Assembly: GCA_032595685.2 (NCBI GenBank)
Contig: CP159373.1
Span: 62,001 to 126,000, forward strand
Source of the DNA: Candidatus Electrothrix aestuarii
GTDB lineage: Bacteria; Desulfobacterota; Desulfobulbia; Desulfobulbales; Desulfobulbaceae
DNA length: 64,000 bases
Direction of reading: 5' to 3'
The first letter of the stretch is position 1. The number at the start of each line of letters is the position of its first letter. Below are positions 34,988 to 41,716 of this stretch, in pieces. Position numbers and translations under genes: made by a program. The notes beneath the pieces are model-generated. The model worked only from the letters and a program-made list of their open reading frames with translations, was not told the origin of the DNA and did not search any database.

Positions 34988-36961
34988 GTCGAGTAGACCG
35001 GTTTCTCCAAGCAGCCCAGTAAAAGGTCTCAGACTACGCCCCGCCGCACGCGGCTCCTACGCATCGTGAGATCACTTGAATGTGCTGTCCTGTTGGCCCC
35101 GGCCCCTCTCAGAACCGTGCTTGCGCTATTTACGCACACGGCTCCTCACATAGTCAATTCACGGTGTCCCGAACATACTGACCCTGATCCGTGGTTTCGG
35201 AAGAGGAAATCGCTTCAGCATTGTATTGAACTTTTCCCAATTGATACAGTTCCTCTTTCCTCTACGGTTCAGCCACTTAAACAGCAGCCTCTTTACCGCC
35301 TCGAAAAATCTTGCGATTCCGCGCAGGTTATCGGTTACACCGTAGTAGTTATAATGACCTCTCAATTTGGCCTTGGCGATTGCCCAAAGTTTCCCGGTCT
35401 TTAAAATCCTGGCTTTCTTCAGCCATTCCTTAAAGATTTTCACCTTGGCGGCAAACTTCTTGCGGGCGGTTACCCGCTTCATCCGAAATCCTGTACCGTC
35501 CCTTCTCGTGCCGCAGTAGTGAGTAAAGCCCAGAAAATCAAACGTCTCTGCTCTCCCCCTTCTCTCGGCATTCTGAACGGCGAATCTGCCGAACCCCATC
35601 GCTTTGGTTTTCGTCGGTTTGACTTCAAGTCCGAACTTACCCAACCGTTTGCCCAGTTCCACATGAAACCGTCCCGCTTCCGCCTTATATTGAAAACATA
35701 CGACAAAATCATCGGCATAACGGATCAATCGGGTAAAGCCCCGGCAGTTCTTACGGCAAACCTTCTCAAACCAAAGATCAAGGGTATAATGCAAATAGAT
35801 GTTCGCCAGCAATGGCGAGATGACCCCGCCCTGCGGAGTTCCCTTATCACTGAACGTTACACTGCCATCCTCCGACACCCCTGCCCTGAGAAAACGTTGC
35901 ACCATGCGCAGAATTCTCTTATCCCCGATCCTATGCGCCAGAAATTTCATAAGCCATTCCCGGTTCACATTATCAAAGAAGCCTTTAATATCCGCCTCAA
36001 CGATATGATTTGTCGGATTGTCCTCCATTGCACCGCTCAATACTCCGAGCGCGTCATGGCAGCTTCGTGATGGCCGGAATCCATACGAGTTTTCGATAAA
36101 ATCCTGCTCGTATACTGCTTCCATTATCCGGACGAGTCCGGCCTGAACAAGCTTATCTTCAAAGCACGGTATCCCCAGGGGACGCTGTTCGGTGCTGCCC
36201 GGCTTCGGTATATACTTACGCCGGACAGGTTGCGGTATGTACGCCATCCGGTGCAGCCGATCTGTCAAATCTTTCAGATTGGCGTCCAGATTTTCCGCGT
36301 ACATATCCTTGGTCATTTTGTCGATGCCGGCAGCTGCATCCTTCCGCAGTCGCTGAAAGCATCCCCGTAAAAGCTCCTCGTTCATCAGGTGATACAGACT
36401 GGTGAACTTAAATCCCGGCTCATTACGGGCCTTTTCCGCTATGCGGTGCAATTTCGTTGTCACCGGTTCTCCGCTTCCGAGAACGGCCGATGTTTCTTCA
36501 CACCGCGCTACCATGTGCAGCCTCCTTTCCTCCGGCAGAATTACCCGCCTTCACAGGTACTATGAGGCTGTCCGACTCCCTGCGTCTCATTTGCCTTCCT
36601 CCCTCTTCAGTTGTCCGGCATACTCCCTTGCTTCGAGAGAAACGCAGGGCCTCCCGGGTTGCCGTGTGATCACAATGTCAGACATGCCGTGGTCTCTGAC
36701 CCCGAGGAAGCGAACATCGCCTTGCCAAATAACGGCGGTGCTTGTGTTGACTTCCACTTTTATTACAGTGTCGTCCTTCCCTACGCGACAATTACGGGGC
36801 TCAATCCCTTCAACCTATGGCTTACGGCCTGTCTGCTCGCTGTCTTACGCTTAAAACTTTATGTTACCATAGAGCCTCCAAAGACTTGCTACCCGGTGGC
36901 TGGCCAACCTTCCGGGGCGGGATTCACACCCGCCTGATCACACGACCTTGCCCGGCCGCAC
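34988..36961 (-). mobile_element. Group II intron
   Basis: On the minus strand the 5' end GTGCGGCCGGGC at 36961 fits the GUGYG rule. Domain V is at 35112-35144: GAGCCGTGTGCG, loop, CGCAAGCACGGTTC, with the AGC catalytic triad. The likely 3' end is CTACTCGAC at 34988. An intron-encoded reverse transcriptase occupies 35159-36514. Total length is about 1974 bases. Confidence 0.88.
35159..36514 (-). CDS. Group II intron reverse transcriptase/maturase
   Basis: The 451-residue protein has RT domains with YGFRPSRSCHDAL, IVEADIKGFFDNV, GTPQGGVISPLLANIYLH and the active-site RYADDFVV. The maturase (GIIM) region follows, ending RIRVSMFGTP. There is no HNH endonuclease domain after the maturase, so mobility probably depends on nicked or single-stranded targets. 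The protein splices and moves the intron RNA. The frame is complete, so the intron may be active. Confidence 0.95.
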   Translation of the reverse strand: MVARCEETSAVLGSGEPVTTKLHRIAEKARNEPGFKFTSLYHLMNEELLRGCFQRLRKDAAAGIDKMTKDMYAENLDANLKDLTDRLHRMAYIPQPVRRKYIPKPGSTEQRPLGIPCFEDKLVQAGLVRIMEAVYEQDFIENSYGFRPSRSCHDALGVLSGAMEDNPTNHIVEADIKGFFDNVNREWLMKFLAHRIGDKRILRMVQRFLRAGVSEDGSVTFSDKGTPQGGVISPLLANIYLHYTLDLWFEKVCRKNCRGFTRLIRYADDFVVCFQYKAEAGRFHVELGKRLGKFGLEVKPTKTKAMGFGRFAVQNAERRGRAETFDFLGFTHYCGTRRDGTGFRMKRVTARKKFAAKVKIFKEWLKKARILKTGKLWAIAKAKLRGHYNYYGVTDNLRGIARFFEAVKRLLFKWLNRRGKRNCINWEKFNTMLKRFPLPKPRIRVSMFGTP

Positions 36962-37025
36962 AATAAATCTGTCCCCCTTTTTCAATTGATTTGCTTGTTG
37001 CGTTTCCGGTGTGAACGGAATAAAA

Positions 37026-37044
37026 TGTAATTACGGTAATTACA
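37026..37044. promoter_or_regulatory. Perfect palindrome, candidate MazE operator
   Basis: TGTAATTAC, G, GTAATTACA is a perfect 9-1-9 inverted repeat 46 bases before the antitoxin ATG. MazE-type antitoxins repress their own operons from such sites, so this is the likely operator. Confidence 0.65.
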
Positions 37045-37090
37045 CAAAGACGGAAAGCATTCACGCCATAATCATACCCGGAGCAGAATT

Positions 37091-37354
37091 ATGGAAAAAA
37101 ATCTCAGAAAAAAGACGGTTAAGATCGTTCCTATCGGCAATTCTCAGGGAATTCGCCTTCCGAAAGAAGTGTTGCGGAAGTACGGCTTTGTAGATTCGTT
37201 AATTCTTGAGGAAACAGAAACCGGTCTTTTTCTTCGAAAACAAGAAAATAACAAACTTTCATGGGAAGAGACCTATAAAGCGATGTCTGAGGAACAGGAG
37301 GACTGGAGCGATTTCAATGTGACGGTTGCCGATGGACTGGAGGAAGAAAGTTGA
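37091..37354 (+). CDS. mazE: AbrB/MazE-type antitoxin
   Basis: The 87-residue protein has the swapped-hairpin DNA-binding pattern KTVKIVPIGNSQGIRLPKEV at residues 8-27 and an acidic tail (SEEQEDWSDFNVTVADGLEE) that would occupy the toxin. The stop overlaps the toxin start (TTGA at 37351-37354). It neutralises the downstream ribonuclease and probably represses through the palindrome at 37026-37044. Confidence 0.88.
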   Translation: MEKNLRKKTVKIVPIGNSQGIRLPKEVLRKYGFVDSLILEETETGLFLRKQENNKLSWEETYKAMSEEQEDWSDFNVTVADGLEEES

Positions 37355-37683
37355 AGGTGCAACGCTATGAGGTCTATTTTGCCGATCTGAATCCCACACA
37401 GGGCTGTGAAATACGCAAGGTTCGTCCTGTAGTGGTTGTTAGCCAGAATGCCATGAATAACCATTTGGAAACGGTTGTTATCTGCCCTCTGACCTCATCG
37501 TTGCACCCGACCTGGAGAAGTCGTCAGCAAGTTTCCTGTGCAGGAAAAGCGGCTGAAATCGCAGTGGATCAGATACGGACGATCAGCAAGACTCGTCTTC
37601 GGCAGAAAATTGATACCCTGTCCAAAACAGATGCATCCCAGCTGCGGAGGCTGATTTCTGAAATGTATGGTGAGGGGTCGTGA
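37351..37683 (+). CDS. mazF: MazF-type endoribonuclease toxin (PemK/MazF family)
   Basis: The 110-residue toxin reads RYEVYFADLNPTQGCEIRKV then RPVVVVSQN, the PemK/MazF signature, and later CPLTSS and DQIRTISKTRL. It cuts mRNA at short specific sites. The start codon is TTG at 37351, overlapping the antitoxin stop, with an AGGAAG just before; GTG at 37357 is the alternative. The gene is complete and its antitoxin intact. Confidence 0.92.
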   Translation: MKVQRYEVYFADLNPTQGCEIRKVRPVVVVSQNAMNNHLETVVICPLTSSLHPTWRSRQQVSCAGKAAEIAVDQIRTISKTRLRQKIDTLSKTDASQLRRLISEMYGEGS

Positions 37684-37696
37684 TGGAGTAACCGCC

Positions 37697-37737
37697 CAGA
37701 CGAATGGAACGACGGCGGTGGATGGCGGGATTGTATT
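37697..37737 (-). pseudogene. Remnant of the 5' end of a REP-associated tyrosine transposase (RAYT) gene
   Basis: The 40 bases (CAGACGAATGGAACGACGGC and following) are the reverse of the RAYT N-terminal coding sequence also seen at 39820-39862 and 40790-40846. Nothing beyond the N-terminus is left. Confidence 0.5.
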
Positions 37738-37782
37738 TCATAGGTTATTCGATATGCCGTGGTGGTGCAAAGGCGTTTGCGT

Positions 37783-37810
37783 GTAAGGGCGGTTCGCGAA
37801 CCGCCCCTCC
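37783..37810. repeat. GTAGGGGC-type palindrome, variant
   Basis: GTAAGGGCGGTTCG with CGAACCGCCCCT forms a palindrome of the same class as 32942-32969 with a GCGGTTCG core in place of ACGG. Confidence 0.65.
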
Positions 37811-37818
37811 CATCAGGG

Positions 37819-37997
37819 CCTGCATTGAAAAGATGCGCTGTGTCCCTCCGAGATGGTTTTTCCTCCCGCCGCATCGACAGAAAGGCATTGCGTGGTACGC
37901 ACCCAGTCGTGTAGGTCTTGATTGAAGTACAATGAAATCAGGCAATCCAGAAAAAACCGTCTGCTTTCGTTGCACTCAAGCGGACCTACCCGGCTGA
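37819..37997. repeat. ~180-bp dispersed repeat, copy A
   Basis: It runs from CCTGCATTGAAAAGATGCGC to GGACCTACCCGGCT and matches 39980-40158; its 3' half also matches 40922-41009. The 3' half (37911-37989) is an imperfect palindrome: GTAGGTCTTGATTG... mirrors ...CACTCAAGCGGACCTAC. The unit looks like a REP-type or MITE-type element. No gene is seen between mazF and the VapB-like gene. Confidence 0.85.
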
Positions 37998-38057
37998 GTA
38001 TAATCATACCCATACAGACGAAAAGGCAAGCGGATAAGCAAACAGGTTGCCGTTCAT

Positions 38058-38086
38058 CGTACGGCACGATACAATATAACCGTACG
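38058..38086. promoter_or_regulatory. Inverted repeat, candidate operator of the VapBC-type pair
   Basis: CGTACGG at 38058-38064 and CCGTACG at 38080-38086 form arms 22 bases apart centre to centre, ending 26 bases before the antitoxin ATG. A TATAAC lies between them. Confidence 0.5.
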
Positions 38087-38112
38087 TAATGATATCCGAG
38101 GAGGTAAAAAAA

Positions 38113-38343
38113 ATGGCAATTACCGCATCAGCCCTGCGGGGCAATATCTACAGATTACTGGATAGAATCCTTGAGTCAGGGAAGCCGTTGGAAATAGAAA
38201 GAAAAGGCAAACGGCTACAGATCATCCCGAAAGAGCCAGGCTCCAAGCTGTCCCGACTCACAAAGCATGCCTGCATACAAGGCAACCCTGAAAGTATAGT
38301 GCATTCAGACTGGTCTGATGAGTGGAAAAGTGATTTACCTTGA
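38113..38343 (+). CDS. Phd/VapB-type antitoxin
   Basis: The 76-residue protein starts MAITASALRGNIYRLLDRIL at the ATG at 38113, which follows GAGGAGG by ten bases; the ORF is open from 38089 but that start is poorer. LEIERKGKRLQIIP fits the Phd/YefM beta strand. The tail (SDWSDEWKSDLP) is acidic and would cover the toxin. It overlaps the PIN toxin gene by 26 bases. Confidence 0.82.
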   Translation: MAITASALRGNIYRLLDRILESGKPLEIERKGKRLQIIPKEPGSKLSRLTKHACIQGNPESIVHSDWSDEWKSDLP

Positions 38344-38707
38344 TACTCATATCGTTGTTTGGCTGTACAGCGGTGACCTGCACCTTTTCTCTGAAAAAGC
38401 CTGCCAACTCATAGAAGAAAACGACCTGCTTGTTTCCCCTCTTGTCCTGCTTGAACTCCAATATCTTTTTGAGATTAAACGAATAACGGTTGAACCAACC
38501 GTTATTTTTGATTCGCTGGCAGAGAGTATAGGGCTGGAAAAATGCCGTGCCTCTTTTGCACGGGTGATAGCGGAAGCTATGCGGATCTCATGGACGAGAG
38601 ATCCTTTTGACAGAATCATTACCGCAACGGCAATGATTCATCAGGCTCCTTTGCTGACCAAGGATGAGGTGATTAGAAGGGAGTATGAGGGAGCGGTTTG
38701 GGATTGA
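38318..38707 (+). CDS. vapC: PIN-domain ribonuclease toxin (VapC family)
   Basis: The 129-residue toxin has the PIN acidic residues in YLDTHIVVWL, SPLVLLEL and RDPFDRIITATAM. VapC toxins cleave tRNA or rRNA using a metal bound by these residues. It overlaps its antitoxin and is intact. A MITE-like palindrome (AATGGGGTACGTCCCC) lies just after the stop. Confidence 0.9.
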   Translation: MSGKVIYLDTHIVVWLYSGDLHLFSEKACQLIEENDLLVSPLVLLELQYLFEIKRITVEPTVIFDSLAESIGLEKCRASFARVIAEAMRISWTRDPFDRIITATAMIHQAPLLTKDEVIRREYEGAVWD

Positions 38708-38719
38708 TCGCCGTTAAAA

Positions 38720-38908
38720 ATGGGGTACGTCCCCTATTATTCAGACCTGCTCGCCCTGCCCTTTAAAAATTACATGATCTATTACCGTTGCCAATCTGCA
38801 CAAGTGGAGATTGTAAGAGTGTTGCACGGTTCCAGGGATATGGGGAGTATTTTTAATCAGTCGCCCCTCTTGACTTCACATAAAACAAAAGATACTATTA
38901 GGTCATAA
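38720..38908 (+). pseudogene. C-terminal remnant of a RelE/ParE-type toxin
   Basis: Residues about 10-40 read LALPFKNYMIYYRCQSAQVE then IVRVLHGSRDM, the common end of RelE/ParE toxins. The N-terminal two-thirds are missing and the ORF start lies in repeat DNA. No antitoxin is next to it. Confidence 0.7.
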
Positions 38909-38923
38909 AGACCATAATGACCT
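38900..38923. promoter_or_regulatory. Inverted repeat, candidate operator of the Phd/VapC pair
   Basis: AGGTCAT at 38900-38906 and ATGACCT at 38917-38923 are exact inverted arms, 20 bases before the antitoxin start. AAGGAGG follows at 38929. Confidence 0.6.
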
Positions 38924-38942
38924 TGATTAAGGAGGGCATATC

Positions 38943-39221
38943 ATGACCACAATATCAGTTGCGACCGCAAAAAGCCGTTTTTCAGAACTCATAGCCAAGA
39001 GCGGCTATGCCCGGGAACGTTTTATTATCACCAGACGAAACAAGCCGGTCGCTGCCCTGGTCAGTCTGGAAGACCTCAAGATTATTGAACAGCACGAAGA
39101 ACGTCAGGGGCTTGCTTCCGTTATCGGGAAATGGAAAGGTTTTGAAGAAGTAGAGGAGCAGATCAGCGACCTGCCCAGCCTGCGGAAGGATTCAGGCACT
39201 CGGAAAAATGTTTCTCTTTGA
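38943..39221 (+). CDS. Phd/YefM-type antitoxin
   Basis: The 92-residue protein starts MTTISVATAKSRFSELIAKS, the Phd/YefM DNA-binding pattern, with FIITRRNKPVAALVSLEDLK as the next strand. AAGGAGG lies eight bases upstream of the ATG. The tail (FEEVEEQISDLPSLRK) is the toxin-binding part. It overlaps the PIN toxin by 14 bases, and an inverted repeat just upstream is its likely operator. Confidence 0.9.
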   Translation: MTTISVATAKSRFSELIAKSGYARERFIITRRNKPVAALVSLEDLKIIEQHEERQGLASVIGKWKGFEEVEEQISDLPSLRKDSGTRKNVSL

Positions 39222-39615
39222 TACGGACGTTATCACCAATATCCTGAAGAAGAAACCTTCACAGGCGTTGCTCGGAAAACTCAGCAACCTTCCGAAGAAT
39301 CAGCAGTATATCTCAACAATTACTGTTTCCGAGATAGTCTACGGAGCATTTAAAAGCAATCGCCCAGAATATCACCTGAACAATCTGGAAAATATTTTAC
39401 TGCCCGCTGTGAATGTGGTCGGTTTTGATACCAAGGCAGCCGCTGTTTGCGGTCAGCTTCGGGCTGAACTGGAGCAGAAAGGACAGCCTCTTGACCTTGC
39501 CGACCTTGAAATAGCCTCAATCGCTATTGCCGGAGATTTTACCCTTGTGACCGGGAATACCCGGCATTTCGGGAGGATTGAGGGGTTGAGGGTGAAAAAT
39601 TGGTTGAAGGGGTGA
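39208..39615 (+). CDS. vapC: PIN-domain ribonuclease toxin (VapC family)
   Basis: The 135-residue toxin has MFLFDTDVITNILKKKP, STITVSEIVYGA, LDLADLEIASIAI and VTGNTRHFGRI, the full PIN set of acidic residues in the VapC/FitB style. It is intact and paired with a Phd-type antitoxin. It is only 30% or so alike to the other PIN toxin 500 bases upstream by eye, so the two pairs were acquired separately, not by duplication. Confidence 0.92.
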   Translation: MFLFDTDVITNILKKKPSQALLGKLSNLPKNQQYISTITVSEIVYGAFKSNRPEYHLNNLENILLPAVNVVGFDTKAAAVCGQLRAELEQKGQPLDLADLEIASIAIAGDFTLVTGNTRHFGRIEGLRVKNWLKG

Positions 39616-39642
39616 TTGACAAAATCAATCGAGTCTGATCAC

Positions 39643-39862
39643 ATTCATCTAATTCCACATGATTGTATTGTTTTTCCAGCCATTTCCATTTTTCGGCAAC
39701 GATGTTCCCCGCATCATTCAACCGCATGATGCGGTTTGTTATTTCCCCGAACAAACATTCCCGGCCCTGTACGCAGATAGTCACGAAATAGGCACCGGCC
39801 TGTGAATAATCGTAATTACGCAGACAGATGGAACGGCGGTGGTGGGTGGCGGGTTCATTCAT
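39643..39862 (-). pseudogene. Truncated REP-associated tyrosine transposase (RAYT)
   Basis: Residues 1-73 read RRSICLRNYDYSQAGAYFVT, then CLFGEI, MRLNDAG and NHVELDE, the N-terminus of the IS200-like RAYT family. The frame then leaves the family just before where the metal-binding HUH motif (usually PNHIH) and the catalytic Tyr should be. RAYTs move or maintain REP palindromes; the composite palindrome at 39884-39966 lies 20 bases away. The protein cannot be active. Confidence 0.85.
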
Positions 39863-39883
39863 GGTCGGTTATTACCACGGGTT

Positions 39884-39966
39884 GTAGGGGCAGGTCCCCG
39901 TGCCTGCCCTGGTGGAACATCCCAAAATGGTGGACAAACAGGGCGGACACAGGGGTCCGCCCCTAC
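39884..39966. repeat. GTAGGGGC composite palindromic element
   Basis: GTAGGGGCAGGTCCCCGTGC and CTGCCC on the left, GGGCGGACACAGGGG and TCCGCCCCTAC on the right, around a 30-base centre. It has the same plan as 1971-2040 in hrpA and 50353-50458. Confidence 0.85.
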
Positions 39967-39979
39967 GGCCTACCGTCGG

Positions 39980-40158
39980 GCCTGCATTGAAAAGATGCGC
40001 CGTGTCCCTCTGGGATGGTTTTTCCTCCCGCCGCATCGACAGAAAGGCATTGCGTGGTATGCGCCCAGTCATGTAGGTCTTGATTGCGTACAACGAAATC
40101 AGACAATCCGGGCAAAGAACCGTCTGCTTTCGTTGCACTCAAGCGACCTACCCGGCTA
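39980..40158. repeat. ~180-bp dispersed repeat, copy B
   Basis: This copy is about 90% identical to 37819-37997 by eye. It holds the same half-palindromic 3' part with the motif GTCTGCTTTCGTTGCACTC. Confidence 0.85.
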
Positions 40159-40185
40159 TTTCCCCGGCTTGAACGCAGCAGGATG

Positions 40186-40407
40186 CTACCTCACCGCCTT
40201 AGTCGGAATCCGACTTGCTTCCAAAAGCAGGCGTAAAACCTTGTTCACCGCCTCATCTGTCGGAAATGCCTGCGCCACGTCAGGATCAAGCACTGCAACA
40301 TTCCGCCCGACACGCCGTTCAGGGGCATAACGGCCTTTGGGCATTATCTGCATCTTCGAAAGATCGTATTCATCCCGCAGCTCGTAATCATCATTTGCTT
40401 TCTTCAT
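40186..40407 (-). CDS. BrnA-like antitoxin, second pair
   Basis: The product starts at the ATG at 40407 (MKKANDDYELRDEYDLSKMQ), overlapping the BrnT gene end by 17 bases. The C-terminal block VAVLDPDVAQAFPTDEAVN is shared with the antitoxin at 6752-6997; the N-terminal DELRPEYK/YELRDEYDLS parts also align. It is expected to bind BrnT and repress the operon. Confidence 0.8.
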   Translation of the reverse strand: MKKANDDYELRDEYDLSKMQIMPKGRYAPERRVGRNVAVLDPDVAQAFPTDEAVNKVLRLLLEASRIPTKAVR

Positions 40408-40672
40408 AGAATCTTCGTTCTCTTTTTGTCGCTTTTCTGGCACTGATAATACGGATAGCTCCTTGCCGGTCGGTATGGGCTATCAGGAGTAATCTTCCTG
40501 TTTCTGATAGACCGAGGGTGATATAGCGTTCTTCATCAACAGCGTGTTCTTCGTCCAGAACAGTGATAAACAACGGGTCATCAAATACCGTTTCAGCTTC
40601 CTCAAAACTGATACCGTGCTTGCGCAGGTTACGCTCGGCTTTATCAGGATTCCATTCAAATCTTGGTTTCAT
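40391..40672 (-). CDS. brnT: BrnT-family ribonuclease toxin, second pair
   Basis: The 93-residue protein starts MKPRFEWNPDKAERNLRKHG and continues FEEAETVF, DEERYITLG, RLLLIAHT and AIRIISARKATKRERRFYE, the whole BrnT pattern. It is complete and followed by its antitoxin. It shares the fold but not close sequence with the pair at 6493, so this is a separate acquisition. Confidence 0.92.
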   Translation of the reverse strand: MKPRFEWNPDKAERNLRKHGISFEEAETVFDDPLFITVLDEEHAVDEERYITLGLSETGRLLLIAHTDRQGAIRIISARKATKRERRFYEESK

Positions 40673-40754
40673 TCTTCCTTTTACTCACTATATGATACGG
40701 GCCGGGGATTTGGTTGTCAACAGTGAGGGGAGAGAATGGGACTGCGGCTCTTGA

Positions 40755-40846
40755 CGCAGACCATTAGGAAATAGGCCCCGGCCCATGCATAATCGTACCC
40801 GGCGCAGACGAATGGAACGGCGGTGGTGGATGTCCGGGTTCATTCA
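40755..40846 (-). pseudogene. Frameshifted N-terminal remnant of a RAYT gene
   Basis: Read on the minus strand, HHRRSIRLR and, after a one-base shift, YDYAWAGAYFLMVCVKSR match the RAYT N-terminus at 39862. The remainder is absent. Confidence 0.6.
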
Positions 40847-40878
40847 TGATTGGTGCGATGCGGTATGAATGGGGCGTT

Positions 40879-40900
40879 GTAGGGGCACGGCGCGCCGTGC
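40879..40900. repeat. GTAGGGGC-type palindrome, truncated
   Basis: GTAGGGGCACGGCG followed by CGCCGTGC is the first 22 bases of the 28-bp palindrome seen at 2056-2083. Confidence 0.7.
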
Positions 40901-40921
40901 ATTATCGTCATTACGCAGGCA

Positions 40922-41009
40922 CGTAGGGCTTGATTGAGTATAACGAAATCAGACAATCCGGGCAAAGAACCGTCTGCTTTCGTTGCACTCTAGCGGACCT
41001 ACCCGGCTA
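40922..41009. repeat. Dispersed repeat, copy C (3' half)
   Basis: CGTAGGGCTTGATTGAGTAT through CTAGCGGACCTACCCGGCT matches the 3' palindromic half of the repeats at 37819-37997 and 39980-40158. It ends nine bases before the macrodomain gene's stop codon. Confidence 0.82.
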
Positions 41010-41018
41010 TTGATTTTC

Positions 41019-41477
41019 CTACCTTTTAATACATTGAAACTCTTCAAATACTACAAGTTCGACTGGGTAGTTATCGGCGATCTCGACTAGTAATTTCTTA
41101 ACATCAATCCAACTAAGTCCACCTAGCCCTGCTCCAATCCGAGGAACTCCTATTTTTGATATTTTCATATGGATTGCTAATTGAAGCATCTCTGTTACAG
41201 ATATTTCAATTGCTGTAAGTGTTGCTTTTGTTCGCCAAGTTTTTTGAGTTCCTAAGTTAAAAATAATTAATGAGTTTTCCTTCCAGGTAAAAACATCACC
41301 TATATCAAATTTGTTATCTTGACACTTTTGTTTGTATTCACTATACATTGCGGGGTATCTCTTTCGAAACTCTAAGGCAATACCTTTTCCCATAGCACCA
41401 GCGCAGTTACAACCATGACAAACAGCATCTAACCCATCATAATCAAAAAGATCCCCCTGTACGAAAGTTACAGACAC
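41019..41477 (-). CDS. Macrodomain ADP-ribose-binding/hydrolase protein
   Basis: The 152-residue protein is a single macrodomain: GDLFDYDGLDAVCHGCNCAG, then MGKGIALEFRKRYP, IFNLGTQ, and IGVPRIGAGLGGLSW. The MGKGIA and RIGAGLGG loops bind the ADP-ribose diphosphate and distal ribose; the sequence is nearest the ALC1/TARG1/DarG-like group. Members of that group remove ADP-ribose from protein or DNA. The GTG start at 41477 overlaps the previous gene by ten bases. Because the Rhs protein in the same operon ends in an ADP-ribosyltransferase, this is probably a self-protection enzyme. Confidence 0.88.
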   Translation of the reverse strand: MSVTFVQGDLFDYDGLDAVCHGCNCAGAMGKGIALEFRKRYPAMYSEYKQKCQDNKFDIGDVFTWKENSLIIFNLGTQKTWRTKATLTAIEISVTEMLQLAIHMKISKIGVPRIGAGLGGLSWIDVKKLLVEIADNYPVELVVFEEFQCIKR

Positions 41478-41716
41478 TTCTTTTTAGCCTCCATCCATAC
41501 TGATTCAAATTCTTCTTTCAAAATTTCGTCTTCAGGTTTAAGTCCAAGCTCTGACAGAGGCTGATCTGCTAACCATTCAGTATTATTCTTATCAGCCCAC
41601 CTATACTGATCGCCATAGATTTCAACCTGTCGCGAGACCCAACTATCTATAACTTCAACGTAAGCAAAACCTTCCCCTATATCAGACTCAGCAAAACGTT
41701 TAAAATATTTTTTCAT
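41468..41716 (-). CDS. Small immunity-like protein next to the Rhs toxin
   Basis: The 82-residue acidic protein reads MKKYFKRFAESDIGEGFAYV, then WVSRQVEIYGD, LADQPLSELGL and EEFESVW. Small proteins with this RQ(V/I)E..., L.DQPL and EEFE.(V/I)W plan recur beside toxin genes, and I take it for the cognate immunity protein. Its ATG overlaps the Rhs stop (ATGA), the usual place for immunity genes, and it overlaps the macrodomain gene. The family name is not certain. Confidence 0.68.
   Translation of the reverse strand: MKKYFKRFAESDIGEGFAYVEVIDSWVSRQVEIYGDQYRWADKNNTEWLADQPLSELGLKPEDEILKEEFESVWMEAKKKCL

Larger units (their letters stand above)
34923..36982. mobile_element. MITE-like palindromic element hosting the group II intron
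   Basis: Left end GAAAAAGGGGACAGATTTAT starts at 34924; right end, read backwards from 36982, is AAAAAGGGGGACAGATTTAT. Without the intron (34988-36961) about 86 bases remain with these ends as inverted repeats. No coding sequence is present apart from that in the intron. It interrupts the acetyltransferase copy. Confidence 0.7.

Noticed and set aside
34614..35069. Complete 151-residue acetyltransferase
   Set aside because: Only the first 103 residues belong to the family; the rest is mobile-element sequence.
37783..37810. Palindrome as a terminator for mazF
   Set aside because: It lies 100 bases from the stop, has no T run, and belongs to the dispersed palindrome family.
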